NCBI RefSeq assembly: GCF_027857615.1
Contig: NZ_JAQIFT010000028.1
Span: 9,940 to 73,939 of the forward strand
Direction: 5' to 3'
From: Holtiella tumoricola
Lineage (GTDB): Bacteria; Bacillota; Clostridia; Lachnospirales; Cellulosilyticaceae
Length of the DNA: 64,000 nucleotides
Below, piece by piece: positions 42,192 to 51,123 of the stretch. The notes below the pieces were generated by a model that was not told the origin of the DNA, made no database searches, and saw only the letters and a program-made list of their open reading frames with translations. A program made the position numbers and the translations under genes. Numbering within the stretch: the first letter of the stretch is position 1; each line of letters opens with the position of its first letter.

Positions 42192-44267
42192 ATGTTACTT
42201 AAAAAAGTTAGAAAGAGTTCTATAGTAATGGCAATTATACTGAGTATGTCTTTATCTGTAGGATGTAATAATACACATGCAGCTACTGAAGTACCAGTAC
42301 AAAAAGAACAATCTAATAGTGATCAAGGTGAGAATAACCCAGTAGAAACGATAGCTACAGGAGATAGGCAATTAATCGAAGTGTCCTATAAAACGGCAGA
42401 TTTAAATGATAGCTTTGAACTAACTAATATGATTAATCTATCAGGTAGTACCATTAACTTTAATGGGAATGGTGCAACTGTATCAGGTAATAGTATTACC
42501 ATTAATAGTGCAGGAACTTATGTAATAAGTGGAACGCTAGAAGATGGACAAATTATAGTAGAAGCAGATAAGGCGGACAAGGTTCAGTTAGTCTTAAATG
42601 GCGCAAGTATTCACTCTAAGACAAGTGCGCCAATCTATGTTAAAAGTGCAGATAAGGTTATTGTAACTTTAGCAGAAGGAACAACAAATAAATTATCTGA
42701 TAGTGCTAACTATGTTTATGAAGATTCAGCATCAGATGAACCTAATGCTACCCTTTTTAGTAAAGATAATTTAACAATAAATGGTAAAGGGACACTTGAA
42801 ATCACAAGTGTATTTAAAGATGGAATTAGAAGTAAGGATGACCTAAAAATTGTAGATGGAACATTTGTTATTGATGCTGCTGACCATGGTATTGTAGGAA
42901 AAGATATGGTAGCTATTAAATCAGGTGATTTTACGATTAAAGCAAATGGAGATGCTATTAAATCCACTAATGATACAGATGCAGCTAAAGGCTTTGTATC
43001 TGTTGAAGGGGGGAGCTTTAACCTCATAGCTGGTCAAGATGGTATTCAGGCAGAGACAGCTGTACAAATCTTAGATGGTACTTTTGATATCACTTCAGGT
43101 GGAGGCAGTAGCAATGGGAGTAAGAAAGTCAATAGCCAAATGATGGGTGGACAAATGCCAGGAGGACAAAAACCATCAAGAAACCAAGAGACAGGTCAAG
43201 TTACAGGAACTTCAACTACTCAGGCTACTACAACTACAGAAGAAGAAAGTACAAGTGCAAAAGGTATTAAGGCTAAAACAAATCTTGCGATAGTAGGTGG
43301 AAGCTTCACTATAGATGCGGCAGATGATGCAGTACACAGCAATGGTAATGTATTTATTTTGGATGGAGCGCTTGAAATCGCAACAGGGGATGATGGGATT
43401 CATGCAGATCAGACTTTGCAAATTGAAGGTGGAGACATTAATATTACAAAGAGTTATGAAGGTTTAGAGGGTTCAGCGATTAATATCTTAAATGGAACCA
43501 TCCATGTTGTAAGTTCAGATGATGGTATCAATGTTGCAGGTGATACAGGAGCAACTACTAATAGCGTTTTAACTATTACAGATGGCTATGTTGTAGTAGA
43601 TGCTGGTGGTGATGGTTTAGATGCCAATGGCTCAATTGTAATGACAGGAGGAACGGTTATTGTCAATGGTCCTGAAAATGGTGGGAATGGAGCCTTAGAT
43701 TATGATAGAGCCTTTGATATAAGTGGTGGCACACTAGTAGCAGTAGGGAGTTCAGCTATGGCACAAGGAATTGCAACCTCATCTTCTCAAAATGCAGTAA
43801 TGATGACTTACTCAACAACTCAACCAGCAGGAACAATGCTACATTTAGAAGATAGTAAAGGTAACAATATCTTAAGTTTTAAACCAGCGAAATCTTACTC
43901 ATCAGTGGTGATGTCTACGCCTCAAATTGAACAAAATCAAAGCTACAAGCTTTATGCAGGTGGTTCAGTAAGCGGGGATGCTCAAGATGGACTTAATGTA
44001 GATGGAACATATACTGGAGGAAGTTTGGTAGTAGAGTTTAAAACAGGTGATGTACAAACTTACTTAACAGAGTCAGGTGTGACAACAAGTACTTCAAATA
44101 GAGGCGGTAGTAAAGGAATGCAAAGACCAAGTGGGTTAGAAGGGCAAAATAGTACTATGGAGAAACCTACAGGTGGCCGCCCACAGAAAGAAGGCATGAT
44201 GCCTCCAACAAGCGATGGAATAACATCAACTAATGAAAAAGAAACACCCAAAAGCACAACACCATAA
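42192..44267 (+). CDS. Carbohydrate-binding beta-helix lipoprotein (Cthe_2159-like)
   Basis: 691 residues, exported lipoprotein: the lipobox SLSVGC puts the lipid on Cys25. The body is built from repeated parallel beta-helix coils with runs such as DGIRSKDDLKIVDGTF, DAIKSTNDT, DGIQAETAVQILDGTF, DAVHSNGNVFILDGA, DGIHADQTLQIEGGDI and DGLDANGSIVMTGGTV; these D-G/A-I/V-x repeats match the polygalacturonate-binding Cthe_2159 family. A Gly/Met/Gln and Ser/Thr-rich linker interrupts it (about 315-355) and a Ser/Thr/Pro tail ends it. It belongs to the VTC/DUF4956 operon. The ligand (pectin-like or other wall polymer) is inferred. Confidence 0.85.
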   Translation: MLLKKVRKSSIVMAIILSMSLSVGCNNTHAATEVPVQKEQSNSDQGENNPVETIATGDRQLIEVSYKTADLNDSFELTNMINLSGSTINFNGNGATVSGNSITINSAGTYVISGTLEDGQIIVEADKADKVQLVLNGASIHSKTSAPIYVKSADKVIVTLAEGTTNKLSDSANYVYEDSASDEPNATLFSKDNLTINGKGTLEITSVFKDGIRSKDDLKIVDGTFVIDAADHGIVGKDMVAIKSGDFTIKANGDAIKSTNDTDAAKGFVSVEGGSFNLIAGQDGIQAETAVQILDGTFDITSGGGSSNGSKKVNSQMMGGQMPGGQKPSRNQETGQVTGTSTTQATTTTEEESTSAKGIKAKTNLAIVGGSFTIDAADDAVHSNGNVFILDGALEIATGDDGIHADQTLQIEGGDINITKSYEGLEGSAINILNGTIHVVSSDDGINVAGDTGATTNSVLTITDGYVVVDAGGDGLDANGSIVMTGGTVIVNGPENGGNGALDYDRAFDISGGTLVAVGSSAMAQGIATSSSQNAVMMTYSTTQPAGTMLHLEDSKGNNILSFKPAKSYSSVVMSTPQIEQNQSYKLYAGGSVSGDAQDGLNVDGTYTGGSLVVEFKTGDVQTYLTESGVTTSTSNRGGSKGMQRPSGLEGQNSTMEKPTGGRPQKEGMMPPTSDGITSTNEKETPKSTTP

Positions 44268-44272
44268 AAGTA

Positions 44273-44323
44273 AAAATCAGCTCTTCCTAACTTATAAATA
44301 AGTTAAGAAGAGCTGATTTTTTA
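44273..44323 (+). terminator. Terminator of the VTC operon
   Basis: AAATCAGCTCTTC pairs with GAAGAGCTGATTT, with TAACTTAT and ATAAGTTA stacked inside, followed by a T-run. Confidence 0.92.
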
Positions 44324-44526
44324 TAAAAAACTTTTAAAAATATAAAATAGGCTAAAATAAAGTGAAATGATAGTGTATTAAGAGAAAAGTATTCTAAAAG
44401 AAATAAAAAGTAACAATATAACTAAACTTAATATACAGTAATAATAAAAAAGTTCTTGAACTCTAGATAAAATTATGTTATTTTTTGTTAGGCAAAGTAT
44501 ACATAAAGATTGGAGTTGACAATTAA

Positions 44527-45342
44527 TTGAAAAAGAAATTATCAGTAGTACTATTCGGATTAACATGTTTATTAGGTATGAGTGTGGTGAGTTACGCAAA
44601 AGAAAGTAATCTTATTCCATTCCCAAAAGAGTATGATGCAACAGCTTCAGGAGCTTCTTCATATGATGGAATAGGTAACGTAGCAAACTCAGCATATTTC
44701 CCGGTATTTGATTTTTATAATATGGAGAGCAAAGGTAGTCTTACACTTTTACCAAAATATAAGACTTACCAACAAACTACAGAGTACACTTGTGGGCCTG
44801 TAGCAGCACTTACTGTTCTTCACCATTTTGGAGAGACAAACTATGAGGAACTTGAGATAGCGGATATTATGGGGTGCCATAAAGATCGTAACTACTCAAA
44901 TAAACAAAATCCAGGCGTTGCTGATGAGCAAGGTGAATATGGAACTTCTACTTCAGGAATGGTACATTTCTTTGAAGAAATAGGCTGGGATGTAACTTCT
45001 AGCTTAACAGAGGCAGATGAAGCAGGTTATACATTCTATGATCCAGAGGATTTCAAAAACTTTGTACTTGAAAACTTAAAGAATAACACACCTATTATGG
45101 TTGAAAATATAGATTTTGGTGGCCATTGGCGTGCAATCATTGGATATGACACAATGGGAACAGATGCATTCAGTGATGATGTAATTATTATGGCAGATTC
45201 ATATGATACATCGGATCACCTTCAAGATGGTTACATTTATACAAATGCAGAAAGATTTTTCTATATGTGGTTTGATTCACATATTTTACCAAACACTCAA
45301 AAACAACAACAATGGTTAGTGGCTAAGCCAGCTAATAAATAA
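44527..45342 (+). CDS. Secreted C39-like cysteine peptidase
   Basis: 271 residues with a signal peptide (basic start, hydrophobic 6-22, cleavage near SYA-K). The mature domain is papain-like, C39_2 type: the catalytic Cys89 in YTCGPVAALTVLHHF, His near residue 199 in GGHWRAIIGYD and the Asp/Asn partner near 218 in MADSYD. Such proteins cut peptides or leaders outside the cell, but no substrate peptide or ABC exporter is nearby. The start appears to be a TTG at 44527; a GGAG lies 13 bases before it, somewhat far. Alone, with a terminator behind. Confidence 0.82.
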   Translation: MKKKLSVVLFGLTCLLGMSVVSYAKESNLIPFPKEYDATASGASSYDGIGNVANSAYFPVFDFYNMESKGSLTLLPKYKTYQQTTEYTCGPVAALTVLHHFGETNYEELEIADIMGCHKDRNYSNKQNPGVADEQGEYGTSTSGMVHFFEEIGWDVTSSLTEADEAGYTFYDPEDFKNFVLENLKNNTPIMVENIDFGGHWRAIIGYDTMGTDAFSDDVIIMADSYDTSDHLQDGYIYTNAERFFYMWFDSHILPNTQKQQQWLVAKPANK

Positions 45343-45359
45343 CAGAGATTTACATAAAT

Positions 45360-45398
45360 AAAGAGGTTATTGCGAAAGATGCAATAGCCTCTTTGTTT
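45360..45398 (+). terminator. Terminator after the C39-like peptidase gene
   Basis: AAAGAGGTTATTGC pairs with GCAATAGCCTCTTT over a short loop, then a T-rich stretch. Confidence 0.85.
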
Positions 45399-45563
45399 AT
45401 GTATACAAACTTAAAAATATGCATGATGGAAAAGGTATATATTCATATTTTTAAATATTTAATATAATGTAGTACAATTTTATTGCGCATAAAAATTAAT
45501 AATGCTAAACTTCTATGTATAACAAATAAGAAAATATAAATCTTGTATGACAGGGGGAGCAAT

Positions 45564-46862
45564 ATGACTTATTGGCAAAAGGAAGAAGTTTATGACATTG
45601 AACAAAAAAGGCAAGTTCAATCAGAAAGATTAATTACAACGGTTAATCGTGTTTATAATAATGTACCTTTTTATAAAGAAAAAATGAAAGCTATGGGGAT
45701 TGAACCGGGGGATATTAAGGGGATAGGCGACCTTGATAAGTTGCCTTTTACAACAAAGCAAGATTTAAGAGACCACTATCCTTATGGGTTGTTTGCGGCG
45801 CCTATGGAAGAAGTAGTACGTATTCATGCATCTTCAGGTACTACCGGTCAGCCAACAGTAGTTGGATATACAAAGAACGATATTGAAATGTGGTCAGATA
45901 TGATAGCGCGTTCTTTTACAGCTATGGGTGTAACAAAGAAGGATATTGTTCAAGTGGCTTATGGATATGGACTTTTCACAGGTGGTCTTGGTGCCCATTA
46001 TGGCACTGAAAGATTAGGAGCAGCAACAGTACCTATCTCTGGCGGGAATACTAAGAAACAAATTCAGCTTTTACAAGAGTTTGGAAGTACTGTTATTGCG
46101 TGTACACCATCCTATATCTTGTATATTGGGGAGACCATGAAAAATATGGGAATTGACCCTAGAAGTACAAAATTACATACAGGTATCTTTGGAGCAGAGC
46201 CTTGGACAGAAGAAATGAGAGAGCAAATAGAGAGTATGTTTGGTATTAATGCCATGGATATATATGGTCTTAGCGAAGTATTGGGACCAGGTGTTGGGTT
46301 TGAATGTAGTGCAAGAAGTGGTATGCATATCAATGATGATCATTTTGTACCTGAAATTATTAATCCAGATACCCTTCAAGCACTACCTGAAGGGCAATCA
46401 GGAGAGCTAGTATTTACAATGATTACAAAAGAGGCACTGCCTTTATTAAGATATCGTACAAGAGATATTACAACCTTACATACAGGACAATGTTCATGTG
46501 GTAGAACACTTACACGTATGGATAAAATTGCAGGTAGAAGTGATGATATGCTTATTATCCGTGGTGTGAATGTATTCCCATCACAAATAGAAAGTGTTCT
46601 ATTAAAAGTGGCAGAAACTGCACCACATTATGTCATTATTGTAGACCGTATTAATAACTTAGATACCCTTGAAGTATGGGTTGAAGTAAGACCAGAATTC
46701 TTTACTGACGCAATTAAATCACTAGAAAAAATAGAAAAGCATATTACAGCGGAACTGTTTAGTTTATTAGGACTTCATGTAAAAGTTAAGCTTGTGGAAC
46801 CTCGTAGTATTGAACGTAGTGAGGGCAAAGCGAAACGCATTATTGATAAGAGAAATAAATAG
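45564..46862 (+). CDS. paaK: Phenylacetate-CoA ligase family protein, copy 1
   Basis: 432 residues, an acyl-adenylate-forming enzyme that joins an aryl acid to CoA using ATP. The P-loop HASSGTTGQPTVVGYT (about 89-104), the adenylate-binding YGLSEV-LGPGVGFEC (about 230-245), LLRYRTRDIT, GRSDDMLIIRGVNVFPSQIE and the catalytic Lys in RSEGKAKRIIDKR are all present. It is 60-70% similar to the next gene by eye. In anaerobes such ligases act with indolepyruvate oxidoreductase in aromatic amino acid breakdown, but no iorAB lies in the window. Start at the ATG at 45564 behind AGGGGGAGC. Confidence 0.9.
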   Translation: MTYWQKEEVYDIEQKRQVQSERLITTVNRVYNNVPFYKEKMKAMGIEPGDIKGIGDLDKLPFTTKQDLRDHYPYGLFAAPMEEVVRIHASSGTTGQPTVVGYTKNDIEMWSDMIARSFTAMGVTKKDIVQVAYGYGLFTGGLGAHYGTERLGAATVPISGGNTKKQIQLLQEFGSTVIACTPSYILYIGETMKNMGIDPRSTKLHTGIFGAEPWTEEMREQIESMFGINAMDIYGLSEVLGPGVGFECSARSGMHINDDHFVPEIINPDTLQALPEGQSGELVFTMITKEALPLLRYRTRDITTLHTGQCSCGRTLTRMDKIAGRSDDMLIIRGVNVFPSQIESVLLKVAETAPHYVIIVDRINNLDTLEVWVEVRPEFFTDAIKSLEKIEKHITAELFSLLGLHVKVKLVEPRSIERSEGKAKRIIDKRNK

Positions 46863-46882
46863 ATAATGAAGGAGTGGTATGG

Positions 46883-48181
46883 GTGATTTGGCAAAAGGAA
46901 GAGGCGTTGTCACGGGATGAAATGTGTGCACTTCAAAGTAAGAGATTAGTAAAAACAGTGGCACATGTATATGAAAATGTACCCTTTTATAAGAAAAAGA
47001 TTGATGACATGGGGCTTGAAGTAGGAGATATTAGAGGGATTGAAGATTTAAATAAGTTACCTTTTACAACCAAACAAGATTTAAGGGATAACTATCCTTA
47101 TGGTATGTTTGCAGTGCCTATGAAACAAGTTGTACGTGTGCATGCATCTTCAGGGACAACGGGCCAACCTACAGTAGTAGGCTATACCCAAAATGATTTA
47201 GATATGTGGGCAAACTGCATGGCTAGAGTATTAGCAGGTATGGGTGCTACAGATGAAGATATTGTACACAATGCTTTGGGATATGGATTTTTCACAGGTG
47301 GACTAGGATTTCACTATGGAAGTGAAAAGTTAGGAGCAACTATAGTCCCAATCTCTTCAGGAAATACAAAGAAACAAGTCCAAATCATGCGTGAATTTGA
47401 AAGTACAGTACTTGTAACAACACCATCATATGCACTTTATATGGGTGAATATTTAAGGAATTTAGGGATTGACCCAAGGGAATTAAAGTTAAGAATAGGT
47501 GCACTAGGTGGAGAGCCTTGGAGTTATGAAATGAGAGGACAGATTGAAGAAAGCTTAGGTATCAAGGCTTATGATAGTTATGGTATGAGTGAGATTGTAG
47601 GTCCAGGAGTAGGTTTTGAGTGTACACATAAAAACCATGTTCATCTCAATGAAGATCATTTCATTCCAGAGATTGTTGATCCAGAGACATTAGAAGTACT
47701 TCCGATGGGAGCTACTGGAGAGATAGTTTTTACTACTGTTACCAAGGAGGCAATGCCATTATTAAGGTATCGCACAAGAGACATTACAAGCCTTGTAGAA
47801 GGTCCATGTAGCTGTGGAAGAACAACGGTACGTATGCGTAAGTGTACTGGAAGAAGTGATGATATGCTTATTATCCGAGGTGTGAATGTATTCCCATCAC
47901 AAATAGAGAGTGTACTTCTTAACTTAGGAGAAACAGCACCACATTATATGCTTATTGTAGATCGTGTCAGTAATTTGGATACCCTTGAAGTATGGGTTGA
48001 AGGTAAAGAGGGCATTACTTTTGTAGATGGTATGAGACATATGAAAGAAATTGAAAAGCGTATAACAGCTGAGATTCACTCAGTACTTGGACTTCAAGTT
48101 AAAGTAAAGCTTGTTGAACCTAAGTCTATTGAACGAAGTGAAGGGAAGGCTAAAAGAATTATTGATAAGAGGAGGAATTAA
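46883..48181 (+). CDS. paaK: Phenylacetate-CoA ligase family protein, copy 2
   Basis: 432 residues, a close relative of the previous gene in tandem, with the same P-loop HASSGTTGQPTVVGYT, hinge and catalytic Lys. The adenylate-binding loop reads YGMSEIVGPGVGFEC and the cofactor-binding patches differ (HKNHVHLNEDHF against SGMHINDDHF), so substrate choice may differ. The start is a GTG at 46883 (MIWQKEEALSRDE), eight bases after AAGGAG; a GTG at 46874 is too close to that site. Only 20 bases separate it from copy 1. Probably binds an aryl or indole acid. Confidence 0.9.
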   Translation: MIWQKEEALSRDEMCALQSKRLVKTVAHVYENVPFYKKKIDDMGLEVGDIRGIEDLNKLPFTTKQDLRDNYPYGMFAVPMKQVVRVHASSGTTGQPTVVGYTQNDLDMWANCMARVLAGMGATDEDIVHNALGYGFFTGGLGFHYGSEKLGATIVPISSGNTKKQVQIMREFESTVLVTTPSYALYMGEYLRNLGIDPRELKLRIGALGGEPWSYEMRGQIEESLGIKAYDSYGMSEIVGPGVGFECTHKNHVHLNEDHFIPEIVDPETLEVLPMGATGEIVFTTVTKEAMPLLRYRTRDITSLVEGPCSCGRTTVRMRKCTGRSDDMLIIRGVNVFPSQIESVLLNLGETAPHYMLIVDRVSNLDTLEVWVEGKEGITFVDGMRHMKEIEKRITAEIHSVLGLQVKVKLVEPKSIERSEGKAKRIIDKRRN

Positions 48182-48182
48182 A

Positions 48183-48608
48183 ATGATTATTAACCAACTT
48201 TCTGTATTTGTAGAAAATAAATCAGGTAGACTTTATGAGGTTATGCAAATTCTAGGAGATGCAAATATTAATGTGTCAGCACTTTCAATTGCGGATACAT
48301 CAGACTACGGTATTGTAAGACTTATTGTAAGTAACCATGAAGAAGCGTTAAGATTACTTAAAGAACATGGATTTTCAGTTCAAAAAACACCTGTAATAGG
48401 ATGCAAGGTACCGAATACACCAGGTGGGCTTAAAATGCTCTTAAGTTATTTAGCAGAAGATGATATTAGCATTGAGTATATGTATGCATTCTCAATAGGA
48501 GATGATGCTTCTATTATTTTACGCACTGAGGATTGTAATAAGACAATCGAAAATTTATCTAAACATCAAATGGAACTTGTTAAAGCAAGTGATATTTATC
48601 AAATTTAA
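48183..48608 (+). CDS. Tandem ACT domain protein of the PaaK operon
   Basis: 141 residues with two ACT-like halves (about 1-68 and 70-141): NQLSVFVENKSGRLYEVMQILGDANINVSALSIAD, then GLKMLLSYLAEDDISIEYMYAFSIGDDASIILR. Such ACT proteins bind amino acids and usually sit beside PaaK and indolepyruvate oxidoreductase genes, where they may report the level of an aromatic amino acid. Start at the ATG at 48183 behind AGAGGAGG, which overlaps the end of copy 2; a frame that starts at 48111 inside the ligase is not used. Probably regulates the ligases or their transcription. Confidence 0.9.
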   Translation: MIINQLSVFVENKSGRLYEVMQILGDANINVSALSIADTSDYGIVRLIVSNHEEALRLLKEHGFSVQKTPVIGCKVPNTPGGLKMLLSYLAEDDISIEYMYAFSIGDDASIILRTEDCNKTIENLSKHQMELVKASDIYQI

Positions 48609-48677
48609 GCTTTAACTGATTCTTTACAAAGTAAATTGCCTATAATAAGATTATTAAGAGGCAAGGAGATGAGATAT

Positions 48678-48983
48678 GTGAAGGATCAGATTATTAGAAA
48701 GATATTTAATGGCTTAATATATATTCATATACTTCATCATGGTAACGACGATAAGTTTTATGGAAGTTGGATGATAGATGAGCTCAAAGAGCATGGCTAT
48801 AACATGAGCCCAGGCACATTATACCCAATTTTAAAAAACATGGTAGAAGAAGGACTTTTAGAAAAAGAAGATGTTAATGTAAATGGTAAGATTAGAAAAT
48901 ACTATAGAACAACTTCGGATGGAGCTAAGTTATTAAATGAATTAAGAGTTAATTTGAGAATATTAGTAGATGAGATAAGCTAA
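48678..48983 (+). CDS. PadR-family transcriptional regulator
   Basis: 101 residues with the winged helix of the PadR family (about 1-80: MKDQIIRKIFNGLIYIHILHHG-then-GSWMIDELKEHGYNMSPGTLYPILKNMVEEGLLEKE), lacking the long C-terminal dimer helices of PadR-s1 and so a short s2 type. Start probably a GTG at 48678, nine bases after GGAG; an ATG at 48669 lies against that site. Aromatic acids are a known inducer group for the family, and aryl-CoA ligase genes lie just upstream. A nitroreductase and an iron exporter-like ABC system lie downstream and could be targets. Confidence 0.88.
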   Translation: MKDQIIRKIFNGLIYIHILHHGNDDKFYGSWMIDELKEHGYNMSPGTLYPILKNMVEEGLLEKEDVNVNGKIRKYYRTTSDGAKLLNELRVNLRILVDEIS

Positions 48984-49022
48984 GGAAATGATGGAAATCA
49001 TATTCTTAGCTTATTTTTTTGT
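48976..49022 (+). terminator. Terminator after the PadR gene
   Basis: AAGCTAAG-AATGAT pairs with ATCATATT-CTTAGCTT around GGAA, followed by a long T-run. Confidence 0.85.
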
Positions 49023-49051
49023 TGCAATTAAGAAAAAGAAATGATAATATT

Positions 49052-49076
49052 TATAATCGATATCGGAAATCGATAT
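49052..49076 (+). promoter_or_regulatory. -10 box and dyad before the nitroreductase gene
   Basis: TATAAT (49052-49057), then ATATCG (49060-49065), five bases, CGATAT (49071-49076), a perfect inverted repeat just after the -10. Possible binding site of the PadR protein or another repressor; no clear -35 is seen. Confidence 0.5.
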
Positions 49077-49101
49077 AACTAAGATCCTAAAGGAGTACGA
49101 C

Positions 49102-49605
49102 ATGAGTATTATTACAAGTAGACAAAGTATACGAACCTTTCTAGATAAATCAGTTGAACAAGATCAAATAATGCAAATTGTAGAAGCTGGTATGGCAGCA
49201 CCTTCTTCAAAAAATAAAAGACCATGGCAATTTTTAGTGATTAAAAATACAGAACTCCTACAAGAAATTTTAGCCTTTCACCCAAACTGGAAGATGGTAA
49301 AGGGAGCGCAGAAAGCTATTATAGTATGCGGTGATAAGAGTAAAGATGATAGAGAGCAGCAACTGACAATGACATGCTCAGCAGTAGCTCAAAATATACT
49401 ATTAAAGAGTACAGAGCTAGGGCTAGGATCAGTATGGTTAGGATGCTTTCCAGATGCAGCCAGATGTAACTTTTTAATAGAGAAATTAGAATTACCTTCT
49501 TATATTGTCCCTATGGCACTTATTCCGATTGGTTATGCAGCTGAGACTTCTGAAAAAAATAGGGTAATAGATCTTCAAAAAATCCATATTGATAGATGGC
49601 AGTAA
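49102..49605 (+). CDS. Nitroreductase family protein
   Basis: FMN-binding reductase of 167 residues, short for the family (about 180-220). The start SRQSIRTFLDKSVEQDQIMQIVEAGMAAPSSKNKRPWQF shows the FMN-binding Arg/Ser and the PSS-NxRPW pattern; the C-terminal GYAAE fits too. It is likely a dimer that uses NAD(P)H to reduce nitro groups, quinones or metals. It follows the dyad-bearing promoter and precedes the FetAB-like transporter by 17 bases, so the three genes are one operon. Confidence 0.9.
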   Translation: MSIITSRQSIRTFLDKSVEQDQIMQIVEAGMAAPSSKNKRPWQFLVIKNTELLQEILAFHPNWKMVKGAQKAIIVCGDKSKDDREQQLTMTCSAVAQNILLKSTELGLGSVWLGCFPDAARCNFLIEKLELPSYIVPMALIPIGYAAETSEKNRVIDLQKIHIDRWQ

Positions 49606-49622
49606 GATAGGAGTCCTACAGA

Positions 49623-50279
49623 ATGAATATTTTAAGTCTAAAAGACATTAAGTATGTAGTAGATGGAATGGATATTTTAAAGGGAATTTCTACAGATATT
49701 GATAAGGGTGACTGTATTTCAATAGTAGGTCCTTCAGGAAGTGGTAAAAGTACGTTGATAAAGATATTAGCAGACCTCATACCAATGACACAGGGGGAGG
49801 TCTTGTATAAGAATAAACACTACAGAGAGTATGATCCTATTCAATTAAGAAGAGAAGTAAGTTATTGTATTCAATTGCCCCATCTTTTTGGATATACAGT
49901 AGAGGAGAATCTTATGTTTCCTTTTAAAATCAGGAAAGAGCAGATGAATAGGCAAAGAGTGATTGAACTGCTTGAACGGATGAACTTAAATGAGAGCTAT
50001 ATAAGTAAGGATATTCATGCCTTATCTGGTGGAGAGAAACAAAGAGTAGCTTTAATAAGGAATCTAATCTTTACACCACAAATATTGCTGTTAGATGAAG
50101 TAACTTCAGCATTAGATAAGGAAAATGCTTTAAATATAGAAACCTATATTAAAGAATTAAATGAGGAAGGTGTAACAGTTTTGTGGATTACCCATAACGA
50201 GGCTCAGAGTACAGGTATATTTAACAAAAGATGGATTATGGAAGAAGGACAACTTTTACGTCTGGAGGTTATAAGATAA
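49623..50279 (+). CDS. fetA: ABC transporter ATP-binding protein, FetA/YbbL-like
   Basis: 218 residues with Walker A GPSGSGKST (about 37-45), Q-loop SYCIQLPHLFGYTVEENL, signature LSGGEKQRV, Walker B ILLLDEVTSALD and switch His in ITHNEAQS. It fits the FetA/YbbL group that, with FetB, exports iron in E. coli and helps against oxidative stress. Here it overlaps the permease gene by one base. The nitroreductase before it is in the same operon. Iron export is inferred from the family. Confidence 0.9.
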   Translation: MNILSLKDIKYVVDGMDILKGISTDIDKGDCISIVGPSGSGKSTLIKILADLIPMTQGEVLYKNKHYREYDPIQLRREVSYCIQLPHLFGYTVEENLMFPFKIRKEQMNRQRVIELLERMNLNESYISKDIHALSGGEKQRVALIRNLIFTPQILLLDEVTSALDKENALNIETYIKELNEEGVTVLWITHNEAQSTGIFNKRWIMEEGQLLRLEVIR

Positions 50280-51022
50280 TGGATACACTATCTTTGATTA
50301 TAGCATCAGCATTGATTCTTATACCTATTATAATCTCGTATAAGGAACAGTTGGGACTAGGGCGTGACATTGTAGTAAGTGTAGTAAGAGCTGTCATTCA
50401 GCTTGTTATAGTAGGATATGTTTTGGATATAATCTTTGGGTTAGAAAATCCTATTTTTACAACAATACTGGTATTGGTTATGATTATAAATGCAGCTGTA
50501 CATACAAAAAAGCGTGCAGGTAATATAGAACATGCAAGATGGATTTCTTTTATTGCCATTACTGTAGGGGCAGGTATTACCATGACAGTATTAGTACTCT
50601 CAGGTTCTATAGCTTTTACGCCAAATGAAGTCATACCAGTAGCAGGGATGGTTGTAAGTAATGCTATGGTAGCCATTGGACTTTGCTATCAAAATGTTAA
50701 TAATGCATTTCATAATAAGCGAATAGAGATAGAAGTCAAGCTCTCATTAGGAGCAGATATAAAAGAAGCATCAAAAGATGCAATAAGAGAGAGTATTAAA
50801 ATGGGGATTGTGCCAACGATAGACTCAGCAAAAACCTTAGGAATCGTAGCCTTGCCAGGAATGATGACAGGGCTTATCTTAGCAGGTACTTCACCACTTA
50901 TGGCGATTAAATTTCAAATCATGGTAACCTTTATGATACTATCGGCAACATCTATTTCAGGCATGCTTGCGACTTATTTATCTTATAGAAGTTTCTTTAA
51001 TCATAGAAAGCAACTTAAATAA
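50279..51022 (+). CDS. fetB: ABC transporter permease, FetB/YbbM-like (UPF0014)
   Basis: 247 residues with six or seven membrane helices. The UPF0014 pattern is visible: the conserved central segment PVAGMVVSNAMVAIG, then IEVKLSLGADIKEASKDAIRESIKMGIVPTIDSAKTLGIVALPGMMTGLILAG, and the late QIMVTFMILSATSISGMLA. Start at the ATG at 50279, which overlaps the stop codon of the ATPase gene. The family exports iron or other metals. A bidirectional terminator closes the operon. Confidence 0.9.
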   Translation: MDTLSLIIASALILIPIIISYKEQLGLGRDIVVSVVRAVIQLVIVGYVLDIIFGLENPIFTTILVLVMIINAAVHTKKRAGNIEHARWISFIAITVGAGITMTVLVLSGSIAFTPNEVIPVAGMVVSNAMVAIGLCYQNVNNAFHNKRIEIEVKLSLGADIKEASKDAIRESIKMGIVPTIDSAKTLGIVALPGMMTGLILAGTSPLMAIKFQIMVTFMILSATSISGMLATYLSYRSFFNHRKQLK

Positions 51023-51056
51023 AAATTAGCGTATAATACATAGATTTATATATATG

Positions 51057-51107
51057 AAAAAGAGCTATAAAACTAATGTGAATTTCTAGTTTTATAGCTC
51101 TTTTGTT
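51057..51107. terminator. Bidirectional terminator between fetB-like and degV genes
   Basis: AAAAGAGCTATAAAACTA pairs with TAGTTTTATAGCTCTTTT over an 11-base loop. Confidence 0.92.
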
Positions 51108-51123
51108 ATTCATCTAAATAACT

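Noticed and set aside
42192..44267. Repeats in the beta-helix lipoprotein as tandem DNA repeats
   Set aside because: The coils repeat at protein level with diverged DNA, so they are structural repeats and not a mobile or unstable DNA repeat.
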